NCBI RefSeq assembly: GCF_008122265.1
Contig: NZ_CP043042.1
Span: forward strand, 4,092,001-4,156,000
DNA from: Marinobacter fonticola
GTDB lineage: Bacteria; Pseudomonadota; Gammaproteobacteria; Pseudomonadales; Oleiphilaceae
Direction: 5' to 3'
DNA length: 64,000 nt
The number at the start of each line of letters is the position of its first letter. Positions within the stretch are counted from its first letter, which is position 1. Position numbers and translations under genes: made by a program. This document shows positions 9,096 through 16,980 of this stretch, piece by piece. The notes beneath the pieces were generated by a model. That model was not told the DNA's origin and made no database searches. It saw only the letters and a list, made by a program, of their open reading frames with translations.

Positions 9096-10187
9096 CTACG
9101 GATTCCGCCCTGTGGCCGCCAGCGATTTCAGCAAGACCTCCGTCTGCTTCCAGCCCAAGCACGGGTCGGTAATTGACTGCCCGTAGACCAGGTCCTCTCC
9201 ATCATTCTGGCGACCTTTTTCCAGGAAGCTTTCCAGCATGATCGCGCGGATACTCCGGTTTCCGGCGCAGCGCTGAGCCATGACGTGGTGAGCGATATCC
9301 AACTGGCGCTCGGCCTGTTTGCAGGCGTTGTCGTGGCTGCAGTCCACCATCACCGCCGGGTTCATGCCCGCGTTGCGCAGAGCGTCGGTGGCTTCGCCGA
9401 TACTTTGGCGATCGTAGTTGGTCACGCCGCGGCCACCGCGCAAGACAAGATGCACATCCGGGTTGCCGGGCGTCGAGATCATTGCTGGGGAACCCTCGAT
9501 ATCCGTGCCCAATCGATGATGGGTGTGGGCAGCGGACTGCATCGCGTTGATCGCCATGCCCACGCTGCCGTCCGTGCCGTTCTTGAAACCGACCGGCATA
9601 TCCAGGCCGCTGGCCATTTCCCGGTGAACCTGAGATTCGGTAGTGCGGGCGCCGATAGCGGTCCAGCTCACCAGGTCGTCCAGGTAGCTGAACGCCACCG
9701 GGTTCAATGCTTCGGTGGCAATCGGCAGACCCAGCTTGGCCAGGTTCAGCATCAGCCGGCGCGAACGCACCAACCCCTGCGCCAGATCGCCCTCGCCGGT
9801 GCGCTCCGGATCATATAGCAGCCCCTTCCAGCCGACCGTCGTGCGCGGCTTCTCGACGTAGGCGCGCATCACCACCACGCACTGATCGCTGATCTCTTCC
9901 GCCAGCCGCGCCAGCCGCTCGCCGTATTCCAGAGCGGCCACTTCGTCATGCACGGAACAGGGACCAATGACCACCAGCATACGGGGATCGGTGCCGTTCA
10001 GAACCTGGCGCACGGTGTCGCGCTGCTGGACAATCTGGCGCGCCAAGTCGGCGCTGAGCGGGAGCTCGTGGCGCAGTTGCGCCGGGGTGGGCAGTTTGAC
10101 GACGCTGCCAGTGGCACTTTCGGGGACCACAGTCGATCGCTCATCGTGAAGGGACTGGGCAGCGGATGTGAGTTGCATGTTCATCAT
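9096..10187 (-). CDS. aroF: 3-deoxy-7-phosphoheptulonate synthase (class I DAHP synthase)
   Basis: This 363-residue class I-alpha DAHP synthase joins phosphoenolpyruvate and erythrose 4-phosphate in the first step of aromatic amino acid synthesis. Family segments include VVIGPCSVHD near residue 60, YVEKPRTTVGWKGL near 95, GFKNGTDG near 190, HLVLRGG near 235, a metal-binding DCSHDN near 265 and a C-terminal DPCLGW. The start at 10187 is chosen because GGAG lies 5 bases upstream; the frame is open for 11 codons further. Which amino acid inhibits it cannot be read here. Upstream on the same strand is a leader ORF rich in terminal aromatic codons (10271-10366), suggesting translation-coupled control by aromatic amino acid supply. 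Confidence 0.95.
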   Translation of the reverse strand: MMNMQLTSAAQSLHDERSTVVPESATGSVVKLPTPAQLRHELPLSADLARQIVQQRDTVRQVLNGTDPRMLVVIGPCSVHDEVAALEYGERLARLAEEISDQCVVVMRAYVEKPRTTVGWKGLLYDPERTGEGDLAQGLVRSRRLMLNLAKLGLPIATEALNPVAFSYLDDLVSWTAIGARTTESQVHREMASGLDMPVGFKNGTDGSVGMAINAMQSAAHTHHRLGTDIEGSPAMISTPGNPDVHLVLRGGRGVTNYDRQSIGEATDALRNAGMNPAVMVDCSHDNACKQAERQLDIAHHVMAQRCAGNRSIRAIMLESFLEKGRQNDGEDLVYGQSITDPCLGWKQTEVLLKSLAATGRNP

Positions 10188-10270
10188 GAGTACTCCGGCA
10201 ATGTAAAAACGTGATGGCAATAGTCAGAAAATTCGAAATCGATATCGAAGATGACCGCAGGGGCTGACGC

Positions 10271-10366
10271 TCAATAACGCCAGCCGCTGATAAATCGCCA
10301 ACCGTTCTGGCCAGAGAGCCTTAGGCTGCGTTGAAGCGGGTTTTTTGCTTGAGACTCGCTACTCAT
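10271..10366 (-). CDS. putative aromatic leader peptide of the DAHP synthase gene
   Basis: This 31-codon ORF begins with ATG 6 bases after an AAGGA ribosome site. It ends 83 bases before the DAHP synthase start. The last eleven codons read NGWRFISGWRY, placing Trp, Phe, Trp and Tyr just before the stop, so all three end products of the pathway are sampled by the translating ribosome. A 7-bp hairpin (GCTGGCG pairing with CGTCAGC) spans the stop codon. No U-rich terminator follows it, so control could act on translation of aroF or on mRNA structure instead of classic termination. Function is inferred; the ORF, ribosome site and codon content are seen directly. Confidence 0.6.
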   Translation of the reverse strand: MSSESQAKNPLQRSLRLSGQNGWRFISGWRY

Positions 10367-10403
10367 GGTTTTGTCCTTGCACTCTTTCTCAGTTCCGAAA
10401 CTA

Positions 10404-10439
10404 AAAAGCCCCGAGGGCTGGCTGCCGATCGGGGCTTTT
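10404..10439 (-). terminator. bidirectional intrinsic terminator hairpin
   Basis: A perfect 11-bp inverted repeat (AAAAGCCCCGA and TCGGGGCTTTT) with a 14-base loop gives a GC stem with A/T flanks in both directions. On the minus strand it directly follows the stop of a small ORF and precedes the aromatic leader ORF. It may end a short upstream transcript or act as an attenuator for aroF. Confidence 0.6.
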
Positions 10440-10539
10440 AGTCCGGTGGCAGCCTGGGTTTCCGCCGGGCCGCCTTCTGAATCTGGTGAAGGTTTCTACG
10501 CGTGGCCCGACCTCTGGCTAAAATAAAAGCCATAGGCAT
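10438..10539 (-). CDS. possible small basic protein, 33 residues
   Basis: This short ORF on the minus strand starts with two ATG codons two codons apart, preceded by GGTGG. It encodes an arginine-rich peptide ending KAARRKPRLPPD. Its TAA stop abuts the terminator hairpin at 10404-10439, as expected for a small monocistronic gene. No family was recognised and it may be a chance ORF; the evidence is the position of the stop against the terminator and the strongly basic composition. Confidence 0.3.
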   Translation of the reverse strand: MPMAFILARGRATRRNLHQIQKAARRKPRLPPD

Positions 10540-10582
10540 GCCACCAAAAAGACACAGACGCGATGCCGCCAGCCAGCGCACC

Positions 10583-10623
<41 letters not shown>

Positions 10624-10709
10624 AGTTAAATTGACAGGCGTCGTGTGAGATATTCATGCTCTGAATCATAGCGCAGTCTGACTGCATTGCAACCATCGGA
10701 GAGGATTGG

Positions 10710-11495
10710 ATGAGCAAACACAGGCGTACCTCGTACGGACCGCTGACCCTGATTTTCCTGATGATGGCCCAGGTGGCCCTGGCTGCGGCGGAGGTTCGAA
10801 CGTTCCCCCTCAATAACCGTCCCGCCCAGGATATCGCGGCCCAGCTCCACCAGCTCTACCCCAACAATGAGCTGAACACCACCGCTCAAGGCCAAACCTT
10901 GGTGGTACGCGCAGAACCCCGGATTCTCAATGAAGTGGAACAACTCATCGGCACCATGGATGTAGCGCAGGCCCAGCTGCGCATTACCGTACGCAGTGGC
11001 AGTACCGGTGCCAGTGAACGGCAGGGCGGAGGTGTCTCGATCAATAACGGTAACGTGAGTGTTCAGGGTGAGCGCAAAGTCATCACCACGCGGCGCAACC
11101 AAGTGCAAACCCTGACGGTGCAGGATGGCCAGTCGGCCCATATCAAGTCCGGCCAGGTGCGCGCCTTACCCATTGCCATCCAGGGTGGCCGTAACCCGGC
11201 GGCGATCATCCAGCAGGTGGATATCAGCAGCGGCTTCCTGATCACACCTCAGGTGATTTCCGAACGGCAGGTGGAGTTGCAGATCATGGCCTTCGACAAT
11301 ATCCCCCAGGGCGACCTGCCAGCCGGCTACGAGACGGAGGCGGTGATGACGATTCGCCGCATTGAGCCTGGAGAGTGGGTCACGCTTGGCGCCACCGAAA
11401 CCCGTCAAGCCGGCAACCAGAGCGGTATCACTTACGAGGTGGGCGGCAATAGCCAGCGTTCGCAGAGCTTCGACGTCAAAATCGAGGTCATGTAA
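10710..11495 (+). CDS. periplasmic secretin-N-domain-like protein
   Basis: This 261-residue protein has a signal peptide (hydrophobic core before ALAAAEV). The next part, about residues 27-85, resembles the short N-domain of type II/III secretion secretins (TFPLNNRPAQDIAAQLHQLYP and LVVRAEPRILNEVEQLIGTMD). It ends in a beta-rich region with no secretin pore motif, so it is not a full secretin. It stands alone with no pilus or secretion genes beside it. The role is unknown; it may be a periplasmic scaffolding protein. The start follows a GGAGAGGATTGG ribosome site. Confidence 0.65.
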   Translation: MSKHRRTSYGPLTLIFLMMAQVALAAAEVRTFPLNNRPAQDIAAQLHQLYPNNELNTTAQGQTLVVRAEPRILNEVEQLIGTMDVAQAQLRITVRSGSTGASERQGGGVSINNGNVSVQGERKVITTRRNQVQTLTVQDGQSAHIKSGQVRALPIAIQGGRNPAAIIQQVDISSGFLITPQVISERQVELQIMAFDNIPQGDLPAGYETEAVMTIRRIEPGEWVTLGATETRQAGNQSGITYEVGGNSQRSQSFDVKIEVM

Positions 11496-11496
11496 C

Positions 11497-12024
11497 TCAG
11501 GCCTGACGCCGGTTTCCCAATAGTGTCGTCTTGGCTTCGTTGATCTGTGCCGCCAGGAAATCGTTGCCTCCGCGATCAGGATGGACTTTCTGCATCAACC
11601 TGCGGTGGGCGGCCACAATCTCGTCCTGCGAGGCCTCGGCGCCGACACCCAGTATATTGCGCGCCTCGTCCTGACTCATGCGGTTAATGCTCGCACCGGC
11701 ATGCTGACGGTGACCGGCGTCGGCCTGATCCTGCTGGCGCTGCTGATCCGCGCCCTGCCCTTTGTAGTCCCGGTAAAGTCGATTGATCAGCGGCAGATAC
11801 CGAACGAGTGCCGGTAGCTTGCGCAGTAGCGGGAGCAGTGCAGCGCCCGCGGCCACGAGCACATGAATGCGCCCGGTGAGCAGGAGCAGCAGGATAAACA
11901 GTAAGAACCCGCCCGCCAAGCCGCGGAACAGATAGGCCTTCCTCTTAGGTTCCGGCAACTGCGACCAGGCGCGCAAAATATAGAACAGCGCGATGGTCAG
12001 ACCGATTCCGAGAATCCAGTGCAT
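11497..12024 (-). CDS. membrane-anchored J-domain protein
   Basis: This 175-residue protein starts with two hydrophobic segments (about residues 3-18 and 33-63), followed by a polar Gln-rich linker and a C-terminal J domain (about residues 115-175). The J domain has an HPD tripeptide in KVHPDRGGNDF, the motif that stimulates DnaK ATPase. The layout, membrane anchor first and J domain last, resembles the Tim14/Pam18 type. It probably recruits DnaK to the inner membrane; the client is unknown. It is convergent with the secretin-domain gene, with a 1-base gap between the two stop codons. Confidence 0.8.
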   Translation of the reverse strand: MHWILGIGLTIALFYILRAWSQLPEPKRKAYLFRGLAGGFLLFILLLLLTGRIHVLVAAGAALLPLLRKLPALVRYLPLINRLYRDYKGQGADQQRQQDQADAGHRQHAGASINRMSQDEARNILGVGAEASQDEIVAAHRRLMQKVHPDRGGNDFLAAQINEAKTTLLGNRRQA

Positions 12025-12245
12025 GATTCAGCACACTCCACCAAAACTTAATACGTCACCGAAACTAGTGTCCCTTAACACCAGTCAGGCGCAGCAAAAA
12101 TACCCCGGCACCATGAAACGCGCCTTTGCGATCATCAGCGCCAGCCATCCCGTCACAATGCCAATACGGTATGATGCCATGAGCATACAGCAAGCGCCCG
12201 GCTTTGCTATGCTTGCCGGGCTTCCGAAGATCAGGACCGCTCACC

Positions 12246-13118
12246 ATGAGTTACAACTTACCCGCCGATGCCGCCATCGCATTCCAGGGCCATCGCGGCG
12301 CCTATTCCCACCTGGCGTGTCAGAAGATGTTCCCCGATCACGCCGTCCAGCCCTGCACCAGCTTTATCGATGCCATGCGGGCGGTGGAAAACGGCATGGC
12401 GGCGCGGGCGATGATTCCATTGGAAAACTCCACGGCGGGCCGGGTCGAGGAGATCTACCGGCTGATCCCGGAACTCAAGTTGCATCTGGTTGGCGAACAT
12501 TTCGAACCGGTGGATCACTGCCTCATGGCCAGGCCCGGCACCGGCATCGACGCTCTGAAGACCGTCGCCTCCCACCCCCAGGCACTGGCCCAATGTGCGC
12601 GTCACATCGAATCGCTGGGCCTGAATGCCCAAGCGATGCTGGACACTGCCGGCGCCGCCCTCGCCGTCAGTGAAAGCAGCGATCCGACCCGCGGCGCCAT
12701 CGCCTCGCGACTGGCGGCGGAACTCTACGGGCTCGACATCCTCCATGACCAGTTTCAGGATGTGAAGGGCAACACCACCCGCTTCATCATCCTGTCTGGC
12801 ACGGAGATCCTGCCGGAGTTCCAGCCGGATCGGGCTTACATTACCTCGATCGTGTTCCGCGTACGCAATATCCCGGCCGCGCTTTATAAGGCGCTGGGCG
12901 GGTTTGCCACCAACGGCGTCAACATGGTGAAGCTGGAAAGTTACATTCTCGGCAGTCGCCTCAGCGCCAGTCAATTCCACGTGGATATCGAAGGGCATGT
13001 CGACCAGCGACCATTACAGTTGGCGATTGAGGAGCTGGGTTTCTTCGCTGAAGACCTGCGCATCCTGGGCACTTACGAGGCCCATCCGTTCCGTGCCAGC
13101 CACCAGTTCAGGGATTAA
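12246..13118 (+). CDS. pheA: prephenate dehydratase
   Basis: This 290-residue monofunctional enzyme converts prephenate to phenylpyruvate in phenylalanine synthesis. The N-terminal catalytic domain shows AFQGHRGAYSH, a substrate-site segment MIPLENSTAGRV and a GNTTRFIIL stretch carrying the Thr-Arg-Phe motif near residue 180. An ACT domain follows (about residues 200-280, IVFRVRNIPAALYKALGGFA and KLESYILG), which normally binds Phe for feedback inhibition. No chorismate mutase domain is fused. ATG 12246 is preferred to the upstream frame because of an AGGA site and the usual family N-terminus. The next small gene starts 2 bases after its stop. Confidence 0.93.
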   Translation: MSYNLPADAAIAFQGHRGAYSHLACQKMFPDHAVQPCTSFIDAMRAVENGMAARAMIPLENSTAGRVEEIYRLIPELKLHLVGEHFEPVDHCLMARPGTGIDALKTVASHPQALAQCARHIESLGLNAQAMLDTAGAALAVSESSDPTRGAIASRLAAELYGLDILHDQFQDVKGNTTRFIILSGTEILPEFQPDRAYITSIVFRVRNIPAALYKALGGFATNGVNMVKLESYILGSRLSASQFHVDIEGHVDQRPLQLAIEELGFFAEDLRILGTYEAHPFRASHQFRD

Positions 13119-13120
13119 CC

Positions 13121-13450
13121 GTGACTTTAGGTCAACTCTTCTTACTCTTCCTGATCGTCTTTGGCGCCTGGTATTGGTGGCGAGCGAAGGAGATCAAGGA
13201 TACCGTGCTTCAGTCCGTCAAGCAGTATTGCAAAACCATGGATGTGATGCTGCTGGACGATGCCATCTACCTGCGAGGCGTCTGGTTCAAACGTGACCCG
13301 GAAGGCCAGCTCCGGGTCTGGCGGCGTTTCCTGTTCGAGTTCACCGCCACCGGCGAGGAACGCTACACCGGCCGCGCCATCCTGCTGGGCAAGCATATCG
13401 AACATATCCAGCTGGACGCCCATCGCATGCCGCCCAGCAACCTGCACTGA
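13121..13450 (+). CDS. DUF3301 family small membrane protein
   Basis: This 109-residue protein has one N-terminal transmembrane segment (LFLLFLIVFGAWYWW) and a soluble C-terminal part with WRRFLFEFTATGEERYTG, matching the uncharacterised DUF3301 group. It begins with GTG, 2 bases after the pheA stop, with an AGGGA site inside the pheA end, so the two are likely cotranslated. Function is unknown. Confidence 0.75.
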   Translation: MTLGQLFLLFLIVFGAWYWWRAKEIKDTVLQSVKQYCKTMDVMLLDDAIYLRGVWFKRDPEGQLRVWRRFLFEFTATGEERYTGRAILLGKHIEHIQLDAHRMPPSNLH

Positions 13451-13679
13451 ACGACCGCTTTCGACTGCCATCCCACGATTACTAATAATGCCGGAGGGCC
13501 GGTCGCCACGACGATCTCGAGACCGGCAAAACCTGTCCCTTGCCCGGGGGGCAGCAGATACCGCATAGTTGGGGTATGCCTGAGAGCCTCTCTTGGCGAT
13601 TCTGGACACTTCCACGGCAACGGGCTCCGTCCACCGTCACCCGCCTGCCCGATGTGACATCACGACACAGGGAGCGAGC

Positions 13680-15344
13680 ATGAGCGATAAAGCACCGATC
13701 AAGGGTTCGGATCTGTTCATCAAAGCACTGGAAAAGGAAGGCGTCGAATATATCTTTGCCGTGCCCGGTGAGGAAAACCTGGATCTGCTCGAGTCCATCC
13801 GTAATTCGAGCATCCATCTGATCGTCAACCGCCATGAGCAGGCTGCCGGTTTTATGGCGGCTACCTATGGCCGGCTAACAGGCAAGGTCGGCGTTTGCCT
13901 ATCCACCCTGGGCCCGGGCGCCACCAACTTGATGACCGCCGCCGCCTACGCCCAGCTCGGGGCCATGCCGATGCTGATGATCTCGGGCCAAAAGCCGATT
14001 AAATCGTCCAAGCAGGGCTTGTTTCAAATCATTGATACCGTTGACTTGATGCGCCCGCTGACCAAGTACACACGGCAGATCAACAACGCCAACACCATTC
14101 CCGCCAAGCTGCGCGAAGCCGTGCGGCTAGCGACGGAGGAGCGCCCTGGCGCGGTCCACCTGGAGCTGCCTGAAGATATCGCGTCAGAGATGGCAGACTC
14201 CGATACCCATATTTTCGAACCCAGCGACGCCCGCCGCCCGTCCGCCAGCCTCAAGAGCCTCGATCAGGCCTGCAAGCTGATCCGCGAAGCGAAGCATCCG
14301 CTGATCATGATCGGCGCCGGCGCCAACCGGAAGCGTATCTCCAAGGCCCTCATTCGATTCGTGGAATCCACCGGTATCCCGTTCTTCACCACACAGATGG
14401 GCAAGGGCGTCGTGGATGAGCGGCATCCGCGCTATCTCGGCAGCGCCGCCCTGTCCGACGGCGACTTTGTACACTGCGCGATCGACCATGCGGACCTGGT
14501 CGTCAACGTCGGGCATGACGTGGTGGAGAAACCGCCGTTCTTCATGACACCCGGTGGCAAGCGGGTAATTCACGTTAATTTCAGCCCAGCCGATGTCGAT
14601 CCGGTGTATTTCCCTCACCTGGAGGTGGTTGGCGACGTCGCCAATAGTGTTGAATGGCTCGCCGAGCATTGCGGCTCCTGTGAAAGCCATGACTTCGACG
14701 AGTTCATGCGCGTCAAGAAATCGGTTGAGAAACACCTGACCGAAAGAGTCAACGACGACCGCTTCCCCATTATTCCCCAACGCATTGTGGCTGATGTGCG
14801 TTCGGTAATGCCCGACGACGGCATCATTGCGCTGGACAACGGCATGTACAAAATCTGGTTTGCGCGCAACTACAAGGCCTACGACAACAACACCGTGTTG
14901 CTGGATAACGCCCTGGCTTCCATGGGCGCGGGTTTGCCCAGCGCTATGGCGGCCGCCATGCTCTATCCGCACCAGCGGATCATGGCCATCTGCGGTGACG
15001 GCGGCTTCATGATGAACAGCCAGGAACTTGAGACGGCGGTGCGCCTCAAGCTTAACCTGGTGGTCATGATCATCAACGATAACGCCTACGGAATGATCAA
15101 GTGGAAGCAGAAACAGGATGGTTTCGAGATCTTCGGCCTGGACTACGGCAACCCGGATTTCGTGCGCTATGCCGAAGCCTACGGCGCCCAGGGGCACAGC
15201 GTAGAATCCGCCGCCGAGCTGGCGCCAACACTGGCAAAAGCCCTCGAGGCCGGTGGCGTGCATGTCGTCAGCGTCCCCGTCGATTACAGCGAGAATGACC
15301 GGGTATTCAACCAGGAACTGGGTGACATGACGTGTTCGCGTTAA
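13680..15344 (+). CDS. thiamine-diphosphate enzyme, acetolactate synthase large-subunit type
   Basis: This 554-residue protein has the three-domain fold of acetolactate synthase and related enzymes. The N-terminal PYR domain contains the cofactor-activating glutamate in NRHEQAAGF (Glu53). A central domain follows, then a PP domain with GDGGFMMNSQELETA and INDNAYG (about residues 438-475), the diphosphate and Mg site. No regulatory small subunit gene is adjacent, and the sequence resembles the stand-alone catabolic or general acetolactate synthase group (AlsS-like) rather than IlvI/IlvB. The start is ATG 13680 with GGAG upstream; the 29 earlier codons in frame have no ribosome site. The exact donor and acceptor substrates are unproven. 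Confidence 0.85.
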   Translation: MSDKAPIKGSDLFIKALEKEGVEYIFAVPGEENLDLLESIRNSSIHLIVNRHEQAAGFMAATYGRLTGKVGVCLSTLGPGATNLMTAAAYAQLGAMPMLMISGQKPIKSSKQGLFQIIDTVDLMRPLTKYTRQINNANTIPAKLREAVRLATEERPGAVHLELPEDIASEMADSDTHIFEPSDARRPSASLKSLDQACKLIREAKHPLIMIGAGANRKRISKALIRFVESTGIPFFTTQMGKGVVDERHPRYLGSAALSDGDFVHCAIDHADLVVNVGHDVVEKPPFFMTPGGKRVIHVNFSPADVDPVYFPHLEVVGDVANSVEWLAEHCGSCESHDFDEFMRVKKSVEKHLTERVNDDRFPIIPQRIVADVRSVMPDDGIIALDNGMYKIWFARNYKAYDNNTVLLDNALASMGAGLPSAMAAAMLYPHQRIMAICGDGGFMMNSQELETAVRLKLNLVVMIINDNAYGMIKWKQKQDGFEIFGLDYGNPDFVRYAEAYGAQGHSVESAAELAPTLAKALEAGGVHVVSVPVDYSENDRVFNQELGDMTCSR

Positions 15345-15433
15345 CGGGCACGTTGAACCCAAGCGCAAACCGGACTTCGGCAATCACCTACTTGGGAACA
15401 GCCCCTCTGGGAGCGCGATTTCCTATACTGGCC

Positions 15434-15532
15434 ATGACGCCCCGGACACTTTCTGCTGGAGAGTCTCGTGGCAAGAAGCTCTCGGGCGAGACTCCTGTCC
15501 CACCGATCAGCCGGTCCGGGCTGGCGTTTTTT
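15434..15532 (+). promoter_or_regulatory. structured leader with intrinsic terminator before an aminotransferase gene
   Basis: After a plausible -10 box (TATACT at 15424-15429), the RNA can fold as GGACA/TGTCC (15444-15448 with 15496-15500), GGA/TCC and GTCTCG/CGAGAC (15463-15468 with 15487-15492). A terminator hairpin CAGCC/GGCTG and a six-T run at 15527-15532 follow. The aminotransferase begins 28 bases later. A 38-codon ORF (15434-15550) also spans the segment. The order promoter, compact fold, terminator, gene fits a riboswitch or attenuator, but no known class was matched. Alternatively the terminator simply ends the preceding gene. Confidence 0.45.
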
Positions 15533-15559
15533 CAGAAACAGCCAACATAGACTGGAGCC

Positions 15560-16855
15560 ATGGACATACAAACCGACCACCGTTATGCAATTAACCTCAA
15601 CGTTCGCGGCATCCAGCCATCCGCGACCCTCCGCATCAATGAACTGAGTAATCAGCTTCGGCTCGAAGGTCGCGACATCATCAAGCTCGGCTTGGGCCAG
15701 TCCCCTTTCCCGGTGCCCGAGCGCGTGACTGAAGCCCTACGCCAGCATGCGCATCAGAAAGACTATCTGCCGGTTAAAGGGCTGAAGGTCCTGCGCGAAG
15801 CCATTTCGGGTTACATGAATCGCTCCCAGCGAACCCGCACCAGCTGGGAAGACGTGCTGATCGGGCCCGGCTCCAAAGAATTGTTATTTATCCTGCAACT
15901 CGCCTACTACGGCGACCTGCTGATCCCCCGGCCAAGTTGGGTCTCCTACGCGCCACAGGCGCGCATCATCGGACGCTCGGTCCACTGGCTGCCTACCCAC
16001 GCTGAAAACAACTGGCAACTGACTGCCGAAGAATTGGATATCTTCTGCCGGGACGATCCGACCCGTCCGCGCATTTTGATCCTCAACTACCCATCCAACC
16101 CGACCGGCTGTACCTATACCGACGACCAGCTTCTGGCCATCGCCAATGTGGCCCGTAAATACGGCTTGATCCTGCTCTCGGACGAAATTTATGGGGAAGT
16201 GCATTTCGAGGGCCAGCACAAATCCATCGCCCGCTACTATCCTGAAGGCACGATTATCAGCACCGGTTTAAGCAAGTGGGCCGGCGCGGGCGGCTGGCGG
16301 CTCGGCTGCTTTATCTTCCCGCAGGAACTGCGTCCGCTGCAGGATGCCATGGCGATTATTGCCAGCGAGACCTATACCGCCACCAGCGCGCCAATCCAGC
16401 ACGCGGCGGTGACCGCTTTCGAAGGCGGCGAGGATATCGACGAATATCTACACCAGTCGCGCCGGATCCTGAAGGTGCTGGGCGAATACCTGCACCGCCG
16501 GCTGGAAGACATGAGCATCTGGAGTCAGCGGCCCCAGGGCGGGTTCTATCTGTTCCCGGACTTCTGCGACTACCAGGACGCCTTGGCCAAGCGCGACATC
16601 AAGACCAGCCCCGCCCTGTGCAAGGCATTGTTGGAAGACACCGGCATCGCCATCCTGCCAGCCAGCGACTTCGGCTTCGTGCCGGACAAACTCAGCGCCC
16701 GCCTGGCTTTCGTCGACTTCGACGGCACTGAAGCTATCGCCCTGGCTGCCAGCGACTTCGCCGACCGCACGCTGGACGATACGTTCATCGATCAAGCCTG
16801 CCCACGCCTGAAGCTGGCCATGGATAAATTGCAGCAGTGGTTGAAAAGCCTCTGA
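15560..16855 (+). CDS. class I/II PLP-dependent aminotransferase
   Basis: This 431-residue fold-type I aminotransferase shows the core motifs in order: GPGSKELLF near residue 105, NYPSNPTG near 178, SDEIYGEV near 212 and the PLP-binding lysine in STGLSKWAGAGGWRLG near residue 240. An Arg-containing C-terminal segment RLAFVDFDG would bind the substrate carboxylate. The substrate is not clear; the aspartate/aromatic aminotransferase-like group is the closest description. It is preceded by a structured leader with a terminator, suggesting regulation by RNA structure. Confidence 0.88.
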   Translation: MDIQTDHRYAINLNVRGIQPSATLRINELSNQLRLEGRDIIKLGLGQSPFPVPERVTEALRQHAHQKDYLPVKGLKVLREAISGYMNRSQRTRTSWEDVLIGPGSKELLFILQLAYYGDLLIPRPSWVSYAPQARIIGRSVHWLPTHAENNWQLTAEELDIFCRDDPTRPRILILNYPSNPTGCTYTDDQLLAIANVARKYGLILLSDEIYGEVHFEGQHKSIARYYPEGTIISTGLSKWAGAGGWRLGCFIFPQELRPLQDAMAIIASETYTATSAPIQHAAVTAFEGGEDIDEYLHQSRRILKVLGEYLHRRLEDMSIWSQRPQGGFYLFPDFCDYQDALAKRDIKTSPALCKALLEDTGIAILPASDFGFVPDKLSARLAFVDFDGTEAIALAASDFADRTLDDTFIDQACPRLKLAMDKLQQWLKSL

Positions 16856-16867
16856 CCCCGGCACACC

Positions 16868-16891
16868 AGCCCCGCGCTTTCGCGTGGGGCT
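16868..16891 (+). terminator. GC-rich hairpin after the aminotransferase gene
   Basis: AGCCCCGCG and CGTGGGGCT form a 9-bp stem with a short loop 10 bases after the stop codon. The trailing bases are pyrimidine-rich but lack a strong T run, so intrinsic termination is plausible but weak. Confidence 0.4.
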
Positions 16892-16980
16892 CCTTCCTCC
16901 TCGCTGCGTTGAGCATCGCCCGCTAAACCGGCATGCTATTGTTTCACCCTATTTCGTCACGCCCATAAAAAGGACTATCC

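Noticed and set aside
14184..15383. 399-residue open frame opposite the acetolactate synthase-like gene
   Set aside because: It mirrors the codon pattern of the real gene, lacks a ribosome site and has no domain pattern.
15444..15512. Glycine riboswitch before the aminotransferase gene (GGAGAG segment present)
   Set aside because: The required CGCCGAAGG-GCAA box and the second-half motifs are missing; only the GGAGAG element and a CACCGA are shared.
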